This document shows positions 21,901 to 32,709 of a stretch of 64,000 nt of DNA, one piece after another. Each line of letters starts with the position of its first letter. Position 1 is the stretch's first letter. The position numbers and the translations under genes are program-made. The notes below the pieces were generated by a model. It had not been told where the DNA came from. It saw nothing but the letters and a program-made list of their open reading frames with translations, and ran no database searches. Location: the NCBI GenBank assembly GCA_001247695.2, contig LGRX02035141.1, positions 1 to 64,000 on the forward strand, written 5' to 3'. Source of the stretch: Cymbomonas tetramitiformis (taxonomy: Eukaryota > Chlorophyta > Pyramimonadophyceae > Pyramimonadales > Pyramimonadaceae).

Positions 21901-24900
21901 GGCGGCGGTGCGCTGGCGGTGCAGATGCAGAGGGGCTCGGGTGGCTCAGCGAGGCTTAGGGGGTCCCATTCTTCACTAGTGAGCTCCGGAGAATCCGGAT
22001 GAGTGTCCCGAAGTGTGTGCTGAATCCTTTGATCCCCGGTGTGGGTACATAGTGCAGTCTTCTGTGGCCACGGGGTGCCAAAGGAGTCGCAAGGATAAGC
22101 ATACACACACAGATAGAGAGGTATATCATATCATAACTGCCATTGCAATGAACGGTGCACCACAAAAGTGTGGACTGCTGGTTACAGACAAATGAAGCTG
22201 GTGTGCGAGTATCTTATATACTGCTGTATAACAGGTCCTTTATTACTGACCTGTGTCCGAAGCGCGCTGCAGTGATTCCATGGCGCTTCTGCTTTCAGAG
22301 ACATCGATGAATCCAGATATCTCAGTCAACACAATGACCGCTTCACTCGGCGATCCGATACTGTCCAGCAACACCATCGCACGGCGTTTACGGGTTGTAG
22401 AGGCGGCTGCTGTCTGCATATCGTCGATGGAAATAAAACTGATTCGGTCAGTCACAATGCCCAGAGCATTGCCAAGTGAGCTCTTCAGTCTTTCCCGTCT
22501 TTGAAATGTCATGCTGCTGGCTGTGTGGCCCTCGATTGTTAGTTCTGTTTCAAAGGAGTACGATCCGAGCTCTCCGCTTGAGCAGTATCCTGCATCTGCA
22601 GACTCACAACAGCTTTGCTCGCTGTTCCACTGGCATCCCACGAGGGCATTGCAGATCAAATTTGATTTTTCCACGCAGTCTGAGTTCAAGACTGGTGATG
22701 GCGGGGGTGGGGAAGGCGGTGAAGGAGGAGATGGGGTAGGGGGGGAAGGTGAAGGCGAGGGTGGGGATGGTAGTGGGGATGGTGGCGGGCGAGGAGGTGG
22801 TGGGCAAGGCGGTGATGGGCGAGGCGGTGGTGGGCGAGGAGGTGGTGACGGATGCGGAGAAGGCGGAGCAGGATGTCCACCTTGATGCCAAGGTGTGGAT
22901 GGAGGGAATGGAGGCCATGTCGAGATAGAGCCTTCACCATTGATGAGTGTAGACCATTCAGATGGTGTGGGCGGGGGTCGAGGTGGCGGATTTGTTGGCG
23001 GCGGAGATGGAGAGGATTGACCGACTGGCCGGGGATAAGATTCAGGGTTTGATATTGGCGATGGCGTTGGTGGCGGCGGAGGGCTATTGGTTGGAGGATT
23101 TTGGGGAAGGGATGGTGGTGGAGATTCAGAGCACCAGTCAACGGGCCAGCAGAAGCACCCATACAGTAAATTTACCGGTCCAACGTTCCACTTTGGCATC
23201 TCATAAGGTCCATATTCCCCTTCCCAGACGAACCCTAGGAAGTTTCCTTCCCACCCCACGGATGCTCGGTAGCCAAATTCATATTCAGTACCCCTCAACC
23301 CACTCGTAAGTTGATATTCAATATTATGCCGTTCACTACAATCGCCAAACGTATACCCGAAATCTTGAAAGGGCGCCTCGGCCAGCCCAGTGCCCGTCGT
23401 TGCCTCAGTTGAGAATGATCCTCGCAGGTTTAGGTAGGCTTCAGTTTTTATGCTGGCTAGTCCATGAGCGCTAGCGAAGCTGCCGCCATCAATCCAGATT
23501 CCTACAGCCAATTTGGGTACAAAGGCCAGATCGAGCTCGACATCCAGCTCACCAGTCGGTTCAGGATAGTGCGGAATGAAAGTGGTTTCACTATCGGCCG
23601 CAATAATTGTTGGCCCGGTGTCATGCGTGTAGGCAAAGCCATATCCAACGTGCCATAACATCTCAAAGCCGGGGTCTAGAGTAAATCCCGCCTGGGTGTT
23701 TAGCTGGGTATTGAAATCGAGCGACGGCAAAAAGCCAAGCTTCCATTCGGCTCCAAGCAGTTCGAATCCAATGCAAACCAGCGGCAAGCACTCATTATCA
23801 ATGATATTGGTTTCGGTGGACTCGCTTAGGGCGGCAGTGAGCGTCAACAGCAGTTCTACATTCAGTTTAAAGTCTGTATCAATCTGTGCAGACATTTGAT
23901 CCCAGCCTTCAGCGAAGTCTGTGGCAAAGTCCACAATTAACTCTCCATCTTCAGCACCGAGATAACAATTTGTACAATCGATGTCCAACGTAGCACTAAT
24001 ATCCGTGGTACGCGAAGAGGAACCATTCTGTGAGACTTCTGTCACTGAGCGAGTCCCGGTGATTTCATACAGGTGTACAGGTGTATTGGCTGCACGCAGG
24101 GTTGCCGAGTCATAATTCCACAAACCTAGAAGTGTATTTCCGGAATATTCGCTGCCAGGGTCAAGGAAGTCCTCCGTCGTCTTCCTGTATGCAGGGTCGC
24201 TTGACGTGGATCTCTGAGGCGCAGCGCCCGTCAGCTCACTGCATCCAACACAACGAAGCAGCCACTTTGCAGAATGCCTGGGGTAGTTTACTTCGATTGT
24301 ATCACTGTTGGCAAAGTCTTCTGGCAACATCCAATGATCGCCGAGACTGTCATCAGAAAACACGACGATGTCTGATTCCCACAAACCAATTCGAATAGAT
24401 TGGCCAGCACTAACTGCGCCTATTTTTGCATTGACAGGATATTGTCTGCTCGCAGCTTGTACACAAGGAATGCCAACCTCCCGCGTGACCATTCTCCCCT
24501 CAAGATAGTCAAACGTGCTGCTCCACACATAAACCTCGGCACTACCCTCAAACAACCCAGTGATATCTTCTCCTTGGAAGAAATCATCTGTCTTCATCTC
24601 AACCCACACAATTTCAACGATCGCTCGGCCCTGCTCATCAAACGCCGTATCCCGAGCAGAATCTGTGTGCAGATGACAGTCATCGAAATCGTGGGATCCA
24701 TCATCTGCTTCGCCATTGTTATTGCAATCCACACAATCCAGGCAGACGGGCAGATTCCAAAGTAAATCCCAGGTACTTCCTGTCGATGAAGTGCTGCATT
24801 TCCCATGACTTCCACAATGCGCATCCTCACTGCACTCCACACAATAATCACCATAGCCCGTATATACATACATGTGATATCCCGGCTGGCAGGACGTGCA

Positions 24901-27415
24901 ATATCCATCTCCGTAGCCATCACAGGATGCGCATGTGACCAGATCCTTGCAAGCTATACAATCATACTGAGAATACGCATATGACAACGTATCTTCATAG
25001 TCGCAGTATTCTCCTGACAGGCAATGCCCGCCTTCCTCCCATCGATCCGTGCATTCAAAGCAGAACTTGCCCGTCAAGCCGTCGTACATATGATCTCCTG
25101 GCACCACAAGTTCACAAGCATAGTATACAATCGTGTTAACCGCATGCAGTACACGAGTTTTCGATTAAGCGACATGTCAGGCGCGACCGATGAGTAAGTG
25201 AGCATGAATAGTCAGACATGTGTTCAACATGTATGTGCGTGTGTGGCTTATACTTGGGCCATTAATTCCTTTGGCTGCACTATGTACCCACACCGGGAAT
25301 CAAAGGATTCATCAGTCACACCGCTCGGGGCACTTATCCGTATGTGTGTGTGTGTGTGTGTATGCTTATCCTTGCCACTCCTTTGGCGCCCCGTAGCCAC
25401 AGAAGACTGCACTATGTACCCACGCCGGGGATCAAAGGATTCAGCACACACTTCGGGACACTCATCCGGATTCTCCGGAGCTCACTAGTGAAGAATGGGA
25501 CCCCCTAAGCCTCGCTGAGCCACCTGAGCCCCTCTGCATCTGCACCGCCAGCGCACTGCCGCCTTGTGCCTGTGTGTGTGTGTGCTTATCCTTGGACCAA
25601 TGCATTTGGCCTCCCTCACTGCCAAAGATCAGCTGCACTAGCTATGTACCCATACTAGGGATCAAAGGATTCAGCACATACTTCGGGACACTCATCCAGA
25701 ATTTCCGGAGCTCTGTCGTGAGGATTGGGACCCCCTAAGCCTCGCTGAGCCATTAGAGCGCCTCTGCAACCGCACTTCCTGCACACTGTTACTATGCCCC
25801 TGGCGCCCGTTCAAATCTGCCCTCTGAGTCCTGCGAGACATACTCCCACAATGAGCCCTGCGCTCTGCACCACCACCCTGATGTCCTGTGTTCCCAAGTG
25901 CCGTCTCAAGGGGCTGAGAATAATAGACTGCATTATTGCTTCCGTCTGACCTTGCGCGCCCACCGCCAAACTGTGTGTGTGTGTGTGTGTGTGCTTATCC
26001 TTGGACCGATGCATTTGGCCTCCCTTACTGCCAAAGATCAGATGCACTATGTACCCATGCTAGGGATCAAAGGATTCAGCACACACTTCGAGACACTCAT
26101 ACAGAATTTCCGTACCCCTAAGCCTCACTGAGCCATTGGAGCGCCTCTGCAACCGCACTGCCCGCGCAACGTTACAATGCCCCTGGCGCCCGTTCAAACC
26201 CGCCCTCTGATTCGCTATGTGTGTGTGCGTGTCAGTTGATGACAATTCATTCATTACTGTGTTGAGTGACATGGAGCACCATCACCTGATTTACACTCGG
26301 TGCAATGGCGAGCGCCGCCTCCATCACATCGATAACAGCTTGTGTCACACGCGTCACAATCATACTGAGAATACGCATCTGAAAACGCATCTTCGTAGTT
26401 GCAGTACTCTCCTGACGGGCAATGCCCGCCATTCTTCCATTGATCCGTACACTCAAAGCAGAAATCGCCCGTCCAGCCATCGTACATATGATCTCCTGTG
26501 ACATAAGCAACCAGCCAATTCCAATTATTCCACGGTAATCATGAGTACCGCTGTATGAACATGCATAATCATGTGAGCCTTGTGGGCATGCATTCCAGCA
26601 ATTTAATATGCGAGGGTATCAAGCAGTGGAAGTGCAGCATGGCAAAGCTTGCTAGATGCATTATCTATTTTTTTATTGGGGTGTTGTGCAGTTGTTGACT
26701 CGGCAGTCACTGCCGGATCACAACATGGTTTTGACATGACAGGGAAAGTTGGCGTTTGGCGCAATTCTATAACAATCTGTAGGTTGGTGTATGCTCATGG
26801 CAACGAATACACTGTTGTGATGTGGCATGGAATCAACTAATAACACCTGCCTGTTATACCTAAAGGCATGCAATAATGCATTCAACATCATCATCCGTCC
26901 ATCATCAGTGTAGGCGATTGCTGGGTAAGCCACCGGCTTGCTTGCTTGCAACGACAACGTGCATAGTGTCAAAGGCCTCCGAGTGATGCAGCATGATTGT
27001 ACAATTGCATTTTGCACGAGTCTCTCATCCGCCAATGGCAGCACTGCATGCATGGTTTTCATTAAACGTTTGCATCCACAATTTTGCAGGTCGCTTGCTA
27101 AGCCTGCACACGTTTTTGCCCTTACAGGGGTGGGGGGCAGCACATGTGCACAACACACCCACTGAACAGTATGAGATCGGCCAACAAAAGCCAGCCCACC
27201 ATCATCCCAGTGGATGAGAGAAGCAAATCAAGAGCAGGGCGGGGCCGTGACAAGATACCACAAACTCATACATATTCCCAACCCAGATGCAAAGCAGCAT
27301 GGAAAGATGATACGATGTGACCGATCATCGCCCAACAATAGTTGGTCCCTTGGTTACGGAGTAAGCGGATCCTGCTGGCATGCCCCCCAGAGGCTCACGG
27401 TCGATGGATGCACAT

Positions 27416-27447
<32 letters not shown>

Positions 27448-30400
27448 CAAGTATACTGTATACTTCCTCCAAGTCATTCGAAGTTCACTTTTCGTTTTGA
27501 GTGTTTATATAGGTGCTTATACCATCTTAGTGAGCGGCGCTCCGAGAGCGCCAGGGAGAGGCCGATGATGGCGATCCACCTAGAGTTGAGGACGAGCCGG
27601 CTTTCCGTTGCCCAGTTTGCGCTGGCCGGGGGAGCCCCAACCCGGTGCAGATGTCACGCCATTTGCGGCAGAGCCATGCACTGGATGACTTCGTGCGGGA
27701 ACACATCTTTCTGCGTTCGGGTGTGCGACATGTCCGAGGTGTGATGTCGCCTTCGCAAGTGGTGCGCCTCTCACCTCCCACTACGCAACGTGCACCACAT
27801 ACAGTCGTGGGGCAGGAGGAGGCCCCCGGAGCTTCGCCGGGCGGGCGGCCGGGGAGGGAGACCCTTGTGGACCCGGTAACACTACTGGAAGGCTGTGACC
27901 CTAAAACCCTAACAATCCCTAAAAACCCCCTAAAACATCCTTGGGAGGAGCTCTACCAGGTGGCGGTACCGTCCGCTCCGGCCTAGCCGTCCCAGGATTT
28001 GGAGAAGCGGACGTTTGTGGACGTGGTGAGCTTGGTGAAGGAAGGGCAGCTCTCGAAGGCTGTGCGGCGTCTTGACCCTGGTGCGTTGGTCCTTTTGGTT
28101 CAGGAGACGCTGGACGCCCTCGGGGACGGCCTTCCTGGCAGGGTGCAGGCGACCCTGCTAGTGCTTGAGGAGGCGGCGGTCGAGGCAGAGTGCAGGCGCC
28201 TACCGGTATCCTGGGGCCCCGGGTGCTCCCAGTTGTGGTTTGAGCATTTCAAGGGTCATCTTTGGCGGGGGTGATGGCCTGCGCGCTATCAAGCAAGCAT
28301 GCGAACGGCTTGTTGAGGACAGGGTGCAGGCGGGCGTTCTGCTATGGCTCGTGGGGGCGAGGTTGGTGTCTCTCTTGAAGCTTGGTGGTGGAATGCGCCC
28401 AATTGCTTGTGGTGAGTCATTGAGGAGGTTGGCAGGCAAAGTGGTGTGCAATCAGATGAGGACGCGGTGGTCGACGGAGGTGTGTATTTCAGCCCGCCGC
28501 CTCGGGAGGGGGCAGCAGCTTTAGCGGCCCAGCTTTGGGTTAGGGCGCCTGGCGGAGCGGATGTTTGCGTGCACACGGTCTGACAGGCTATGCTGGGGGC
28601 GGTTCCCTCGTGGTGTGACTTGGCGCTGGACTGCAAGAACGCCTTCAGCATGGTGAAGCGCCAGGTGATGTACAGAGAGGTCTCCAACAACTTCACAGAG
28701 CTGTTGGGTATGATAAAACTTCAGTTAGGGCACATTTATGAAAATGTGCGTTGAGGAATCGCCGCCGGACACATCAATAATGGCAAAGAGTGACCATCCC
28801 AGACTGCGTGCTGCAGCGGAGGCAAACATAGCTTGCGGGTCATGATGAGCCTTCGTGATGGCCTGATCTTCGCTCTCCAGTTGAGTTTGTTATGTCAGGC
28901 GCAAGCGGTGAGTAAGTGAGCATGAATGGTCAGACATGCGCGCAGCTAGGACATTATTATATATGTGTGCCTCAGTTGATGACGATGAAATCAATGTGTC
29001 GAGTGACATGGAGCAAGCCTCATCACCTGACTTACACTCGGTGCAATCGTTATCACCACCTCCATCACACCGATAACAGCTTGTGTCACACGTACGGCAT
29101 GTGTAAGAGCTGGTAAAGGGCTGGTCACAGTACTGGCCCGTACTACAATGAGAATTGCGTGTACAATCATAGCAGAAATCGCCCGACCAGCCATCATAAA
29201 AATGATCTCCTGCGGCATAAGCAACCAGCCAATTCCAATTATTCCACGGTAATCACGAGTACCATTGTATGAACAGGCATAATCATGTGAGCGTTGTGGG
29301 CATGCATTCCAGCAATAATAATATGCGAGGATATCAAGCAGTGGAAGTGCAGCATGGCAACGCTTATAGGTACTAACACTGGCATGGGTGAAGATGAAAA
29401 ATGCTAAGCAAATGTCTGAAAACTGCAACGGTGTGCCTCACAGATTACCGTAGGTACTCGTGTTCAAAGTTTCATGGAAAGTTGATGGGAGCAACTTATT
29501 AGCTGTGGCCGAGGTGGATTGGGTTGTGCCTCTCACCAACCCGTGTGTCACATGTGCCCGGTTGTCTCAAAGTCATCATTGATGAGTACAAGTCCTTAAA
29601 ATTTTTCCATGCAATCCAATCTAAACATATCTATAGAATCATGCAGGGGCACGCCACAGCGATGAGCAAGTTGAAGGCAGTGCATCAAGCGCACCAGAAT
29701 GACAGGTGCTGCAGTCACCGCTGCCGCTTCCATCACAAGTCTTACAGCTGGAGTGGCAGTCCTTACAAACGGTCTTGTATTGTGTCCCACACGCCCGCCA
29801 GTTGCAAGTGCCCCAGTCACTGCAGCAACAACTCGAACAGCCAGAGTATGAATAGTCTGTATATTCTCCAGAGGCACAAGACTGTGTTGAACATGAGCAT
29901 GAACTTGTCGAGCCCAACAGATCCCGTCTCTGGCTATGATTGGTGGATTCAAGGAACGCCAATGAGCGTTCATCTACAATCCACTCTGCAGGGGTGTACG
30001 GCAATCTTAGCATGCTGGCAGTTGCACTGATCTTGGATGTGGGTTTATGGTTGGATGAGCTGTCGTCACCATACACAAGTGTTCTTTGAGGTACTGCAGG
30101 CGGAGCATTCGAGGATGCGTAATGAACATCCCTGCTGGCATCATAAGACTGTCTGGATCTGGCTTTGTCAGAATCGATCGGACGAGTAGCAGCCGTTTGC
30201 CTGGAGGCCTTCGGAACATCGCCACCCGCAGAAGTGGCGATGGATGAAACCCCTGTTGCCGGTGGTGCCATATCAACTTCGATCTTTGTGGTCGATGACC
30301 TGTTAGTAGTCAAGTTTTCCCGGTACACGGTTTCCGTTGTCTGCAGACACATACACCACCGTGAGCACCGTAAAAGTCATTTAATTAACCGCAAATAACA

Positions 30401-32709
30401 CCATTCTAAGTTTTAATAACATATCATGTATTACTATTACTGCGAGAAACTCTTGTGATGTTTGCCTTGATGTCGACGTTTGATTATATGGAGAGATGTC
30501 ATCATCCCGTACACTGCAGTGCAGTAAGCATCATGGATACGTACTAATGCTACTAAAACAACACAACTTTCACAACTTATGCTTTGTCAGCCTAACTGTA
30601 TGTAGTTACCATGACACTACAGTATGACACTAGTGTTCAACTGCCATTGTTTCCTTGCGGCCGTTGTAATCTAAGGTGATGCCACTTTTCAGCGAATCAG
30701 TGTAGGGCTCCTCTGAGTACAGTAAGTCATCTTCAAAGCATGACACTGTGCATGATGATAGCGGGATCATGTCATGTATATATATAATTATATGAAAGCT
30801 GCAATCAAGACAAGCTTCTTGTAACGCACGTCAATATTATCAGTCATGTTGGACTTCCGTTTTTGTTCATACAAATCCCGCACTGCTGAATCGACATCTT
30901 TTTCTGCGTCTCCAAGGAAGTATCGCACTTGCACGTTATGGAACACGTCTTTCAAACCCACGGTTTTGGTAAGTACAACAACTGTCACAACATTATTATC
31001 AGAACTATACTCAGATTGTAGCCCGTTACCAACAATGTCGCCTTCTGTGGTTTTTTTTGCTTGAACAGAGGACGCCGACTGTGACTTGGTGGCTGTTTCC
31101 ACTGCACTCATGTAACAACCTTCTGAGACTAGACTTGAAGTTTCATTATCCGACACCATGCTACCAGAAAAAGAAGCGTCGCCGGAGCGAGTTTTGGAAT
31201 ACTGGGGGGATATAGCAGACGACATCTCATAACCAGGAAGAGCACAACCAATAATCATTTCGCGAAGAGATTTCGTACTGTTTGCTTCACGGGCAGTGTT
31301 GGAGTCTCGTCCAGCAAACTCAGAGTCCGTAGATGATACTGTCTTGGAACACCCCCACTGGGCGGAGTTTGCGGCAGAGGCAATGAGGATGGTTCCAGCA
31401 CGAATGTAAGAAAGCAGTGGAAGGCCACTGAGGCTGTGCTGAGAAGCGCCGCTGTCAGAATCTCGTTGATAATAATGAACATCGTTGTTATTAAAGCTGT
31501 CGCTGCTGTCTCGCTGATACGACAATGTAGCAAGTGAAGCGGCTGTCAAGTTGAGATGAATGCGCAGCACATTATACCCCTTGTTATGATCGGAATTGAA
31601 GTGACAGTGCACTGATTTTAACCCTGTCATCACGTGCTCAAAATCCAAAGAATGTACAGCGTCAGATACGTTTGCCTGCACACAATAAATGTTTGCAAAT
31701 TTCAAGTTAGTCAGTCAGCGACGAACAAGTGGAAAAGCGTTGTTAACGTCACAGTCACTGACTGTGAACCAGATGGTGACGGCTGCCAGAAATATAACTC
31801 CGAAGACATTTTCTCGCTTTTGATCCTTCGCCATAGCAAACGCTGGTTTCAACAGTAAGGTTCCCCCCTGTGACTGCAGCAAAGTTGGCCACGACTTGGC
31901 CTGCCATAAATTGTGCGCAGGGTCTATCCAAATTTTATGATAATAATGAGCCGGGTCCAGTGACCATGATTCGCCAGTCGCCAAGCTGCATCATGGCTCA
32001 CAACGAATGCAAAAGGCACAGTTGCAACGTGGACACTAAGGTATGTGCGTGCGCGCGCGCAGCATGTGTTTGCATATGCGCAATGTTTTCTAGCTTGAGC
32101 GCGCTAGGCGCATTTGTGCTTGTAATTTGACTAACACAAGCTCGGCAAAAGGCGCGCGTTACTGGTACACGCACGCTTGGCGCGCTCATACCGTAACATA
32201 TAAAAGTTAAGCACCGATACTGCTGCAAGGATCCCAAAGGATGGAAACATATTTGAAAGAATGTTTCCGACCTGATAGGCGAAGTGCAGCTTTTTGCCAC
32301 TTCGTGCAAAGTGTGTGAAGTTGTGCTCGAACACTTGGCCAGGAAGCTCCGAGGTGTGAAGCTTCTTACTGGAATCGTCGTCACACTCTGTCGAAGGCGG
32401 AAGACAGCTGGACTCCCATGAGGACGTTGTCGCCTTAGCACGGGTGATATTTGACAACGCCTTGTGAAGGCGTGACCCTTTCAACGTCGACGAGCAATCT
32501 TGTTTTGAAGTTTTGGTGTTGTTTTGCGACAGCGTTTCACCACGGCCATGACTTGATCTCCTTACAGGTCTATTTTCAGGAGTCCCTGGGAGGACTGAGC
32601 GAAGTTGCTGATGAACTGACTCTAACTCATCGGCTGCCAGCCAAGCTGCCACACCAGACGCTTCGGAGCATAAAAGCACTGTGGCAAATAAAAGTCTTAG
32701 CAGTGTCAT
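15243..32709 (-). CDS. Nine-exon gene: secreted Cys-rich, Pro-rich single-pass membrane protein
   Basis: Exons by eye: 32709-32192, 31985-31763, 31675-30830, 30340-29695, 29209-29027, 26495-26286, 25097-22251, 16757-16455 and 15952-15243. All have GT..AG borders. Phases agree at every junction, and the sum is 6486 nt (2161 residues plus stop). The protein starts with a signal peptide (MTLLRLLFATVLLC). It then has an N-terminal region with hydrophobic segments, four Cys-rich modules, a large unnamed ectodomain, a Ser-Pro stalk, a short Cys-containing and beta-rich domain, a transmembrane helix before WRRKR, and a charged tail. I infer a cell-surface glycoprotein, perhaps an adhesin or receptor-like protein. 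I do not recognise a named family. The introns hold LINE fragments, and the gene itself shows no frame breaks. Extra short exons cannot be excluded. Confidence 0.7.
16455..16757 (-). CDS. Exon 8: transmembrane helix
   Basis: A 303-nt 1-1 phase exon (acceptor GATGCAG, consensus donor GTAAGT). A Ser/Thr-rich juxtamembrane piece leads into KHSWILPAVICAAASVLLLM and AIVGSFAW, then WRRKRAAAD. That is a single hydrophobic helix followed by a basic stop-transfer signal, so the N-terminal bulk should be extracellular and exon 9 cytoplasmic. Confidence 0.7.
16967..17447 (+). mobile_element. LINE 3' fragment 1
   Basis: A 5'-truncated copy of the LINE family whose 3' end reads GTGTGTGCTGAATCCTTTGATCCC and then GGGTACATAGTGCAG, closing with GGATAAGCACAC and a CA-rich tail. 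It matches 18535-18990 closely over its length. It lies in intron 8 of the minus-strand gene, antisense to it. Confidence 0.8.
17448..18996 (+). mobile_element. LINE 3' fragment 2
   Basis: A longer 5'-truncated copy that starts within the region equivalent to GEKWVRLLSFALA of fragment 3 and ends with the same tail plus a (CA)n run. It begins directly where the tail of fragment 1 ends. Frames are broken throughout, for example MDRAWEDAFEVTDYATQ at 17642 against MDRAWEDAFEETDYATQ at 20644. Confidence 0.8.
19021..22115 (+). mobile_element. LINE 3' fragment 3
   Basis: The longest copy in intron 8. It starts after the reverse transcriptase region and continues to the CA-rich tail. It begins shortly after the tail of fragment 2. 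Together the three copies form a same-orientation stack. Confidence 0.85.
19040..22002 (+). pseudogene. LINE pol C-terminus: thumb, zinc knuckle, RLE-type endonuclease
   Basis: Three frames follow one another. 19040-19609 has the thumb-like region typical after LINE reverse transcriptases (LGVP-like start, LLLRFCAHPRLGFWLRGVPP). 19606-19914 holds SAEYRVALRHILH and the Cys-x2-Cys of a CCHC knuckle (ECPDCGGERDPTRTH). 19933 onward has PDVTVLDAEG...VLFDV and K...YGDV, fitting the PD-x(n)-D restriction-like endonuclease of R2/NeSL/CRE-type LINEs, followed by IPFGVEVYGGLGP. At least two frameshifts separate the parts, so this copy is dead. The long Gly/Arg-rich tail after about 20450 is probably low-complexity 3' sequence and not a domain. 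Confidence 0.7.
22116..22250. other. Intron 7 sequence next to exon 7
   Basis: A short AT-rich segment between the LINE tail and the donor of exon 7. Nothing else is seen. Confidence 0.5.
22251..25097 (-). CDS. Exon 7: module, ectodomain and Pro-rich stalk
   Basis: A 2847-nt exon (949 codons, phase 1-1). Residues 1-90 repeat the Cys-rich module. About 90-160 carries further CxxC pairs, including VCLDCVDCNNNGEADDG, which has a calcium-loop-like look. About 160-650 is a soluble region that I cannot name, with alternating polar and hydrophobic composition. About 660-830 is a Ser-Pro stalk (SPPPRPPPPRPSPPCPPP) of the hydroxyproline-rich glycoprotein type found in algal and plant walls. The last ~120 residues have six or more Cys and then a beta-rich segment. 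The donor GTCAGT lies just before an in-frame stop. Confidence 0.75.
25198..26215 (-). mobile_element. Stack of LINE 3' tails, minus orientation
   Basis: Four partial copies of the same LINE 3' end in reverse orientation (about 25240-25360, 25385-25575, 25580-25970 and 25985-26215). Each carries the complement of ATCAAAGGATTCAGCACAC next to a (GT)n run of 5-10 units and GCTTATCCTTG. Some are only 3' tails, others extend several hundred bp. They occupy the intron between exons 6 and 7. Confidence 0.8.
26286..26495 (-). CDS. Exon 6: Cys-rich module exon
   Basis: A 210-nt symmetric 1-1 phase exon (acceptor GTCACAG, donor GTGATG) encoding DHMYDGWTGDFCFECTDQW, HCPSGEYCNYED, then CDTSCYRCDGGG and TECKSG. 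It is closest to the beginning of exon 7 in its first half and to exon 5 in its second half, so it looks like an intermediate or recombinant of the two. Confidence 0.75.
27416..27457. repeat. (CA)n(TA)n microsatellite
   Basis: Uninterrupted CA repeats followed by TA repeats, lying about 80 bp before the LINE 5' fragment. It could be the remains of a target (CA)n run. Confidence 0.9.
27530..28745 (+). pseudogene. LINE 5' fragment with zinc finger and reverse transcriptase
   Basis: A short Cys/His region, with MSRHLRQSHALDDF as the second half of a C2H2 finger, lies near 27645. A coding-like stretch DVVSLVKEGQLSKAVRRLD follows at 28000-28110. GARLVSLLKLGGGMRPIACG and then RRLAGKVVCNQ at 28360-28460 correspond to the finger/palm start of LINE reverse transcriptases. 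The catalytic YADD region is not reached, although CDLALDCKNAFSMVKR near 28620 fits the first Asp motif. Frameshifts and stops make it non-functional. N-terminal zinc fingers with a C-terminal RLE (seen at 20.1 kb) suggest one R2-like LINE family. Confidence 0.65.
27896..27938 (+). repeat. Telomere-like CCCTAAA stretch
   Basis: Five irregular CCCTAAA-type units with one-base spacers, inside the LINE 5' fragment and in frame with it. It matches the plant/algal telomere unit TTTAGGG on the complementary strand. It is more likely part of the LINE than a fused telomere. Confidence 0.6.
29027..29209 (-). CDS. Exon 5: Cys-rich module exon
   Basis: A 183-nt symmetric 1-1 phase exon between acceptor GCCGCAG and donor GTGATG. 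It encodes DHFYDGWSGDFCYDCT, then CDTSCYRCDGGGDNDC and TECKSG. The same module, with the same borders and surrounding intronic bases, occurs at 26286-26495 and at the start of exon 7. Exon duplication is the simplest explanation. Confidence 0.75.
29695..30340 (-). CDS. Exon 4: linker and first Cys-rich module
   Basis: Acceptor GTGTCTGCAG, donor GTGCGC (weak). The first two thirds are low-complexity Ser/Ala/Thr. The last third is Cys-dense (SCSCSTQSCASGEYTDY, then CKDCHSSCKTCDGSGSGDC) and ends CHSG, where the next exon continues with the shared DH-x-YDG start. About sixteen Cys fall in 70 residues, which suggests a disulfide-linked growth-factor-receptor-like fold. Confidence 0.6.
30830..31675 (-). 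CDS. Exon 3
   Basis: Acceptor TGTGTGCAG, donor GTGCGT; 282 codons in phase 0. Ser/Asn/Asp-rich with many sequons and no recognised domain. A segment around TKTVGLKDVFHNVQVRYFLG is more ordered in composition. The donor GTGCGT is weaker than the others in the gene. Confidence 0.6.
31763..31985 (-). CDS. Exon 2
   Basis: Acceptor GATGCAG at 31986, donor GTCAGT after 31763. It is Trp-rich (ESWSLDPAHYYHKIW, NLWQAKSW) and ends with VFGVIFLAAVTIWFT. With exon 1 the coding length is a multiple of three, and the frame is open throughout, which supports both borders. Confidence 0.6.
32192..32709 (-). CDS. Exon 1: signal peptide and N-terminal region
   Basis: Opens with ATG at 32707-32709 and a clear signal peptide with likely cleavage after SGVAA. 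Several N-glycosylation sequons follow (for example NNT, NIT, NFT). Near the end is a hydrophobic stretch, FPSFGILAAVSVLNFYML. It ends at donor GTATGAG in phase 2, which pairs with exon 2. The hydrophobic stretch may be a membrane segment or a buried strand. Confidence 0.65.

Noticed and set aside
22686..23162. Minus-strand frame rich in His/Leu opposite the Pro-rich stalk
   Set aside because: A shadow of the SPPP-coding repeat of exon 7 in another frame.
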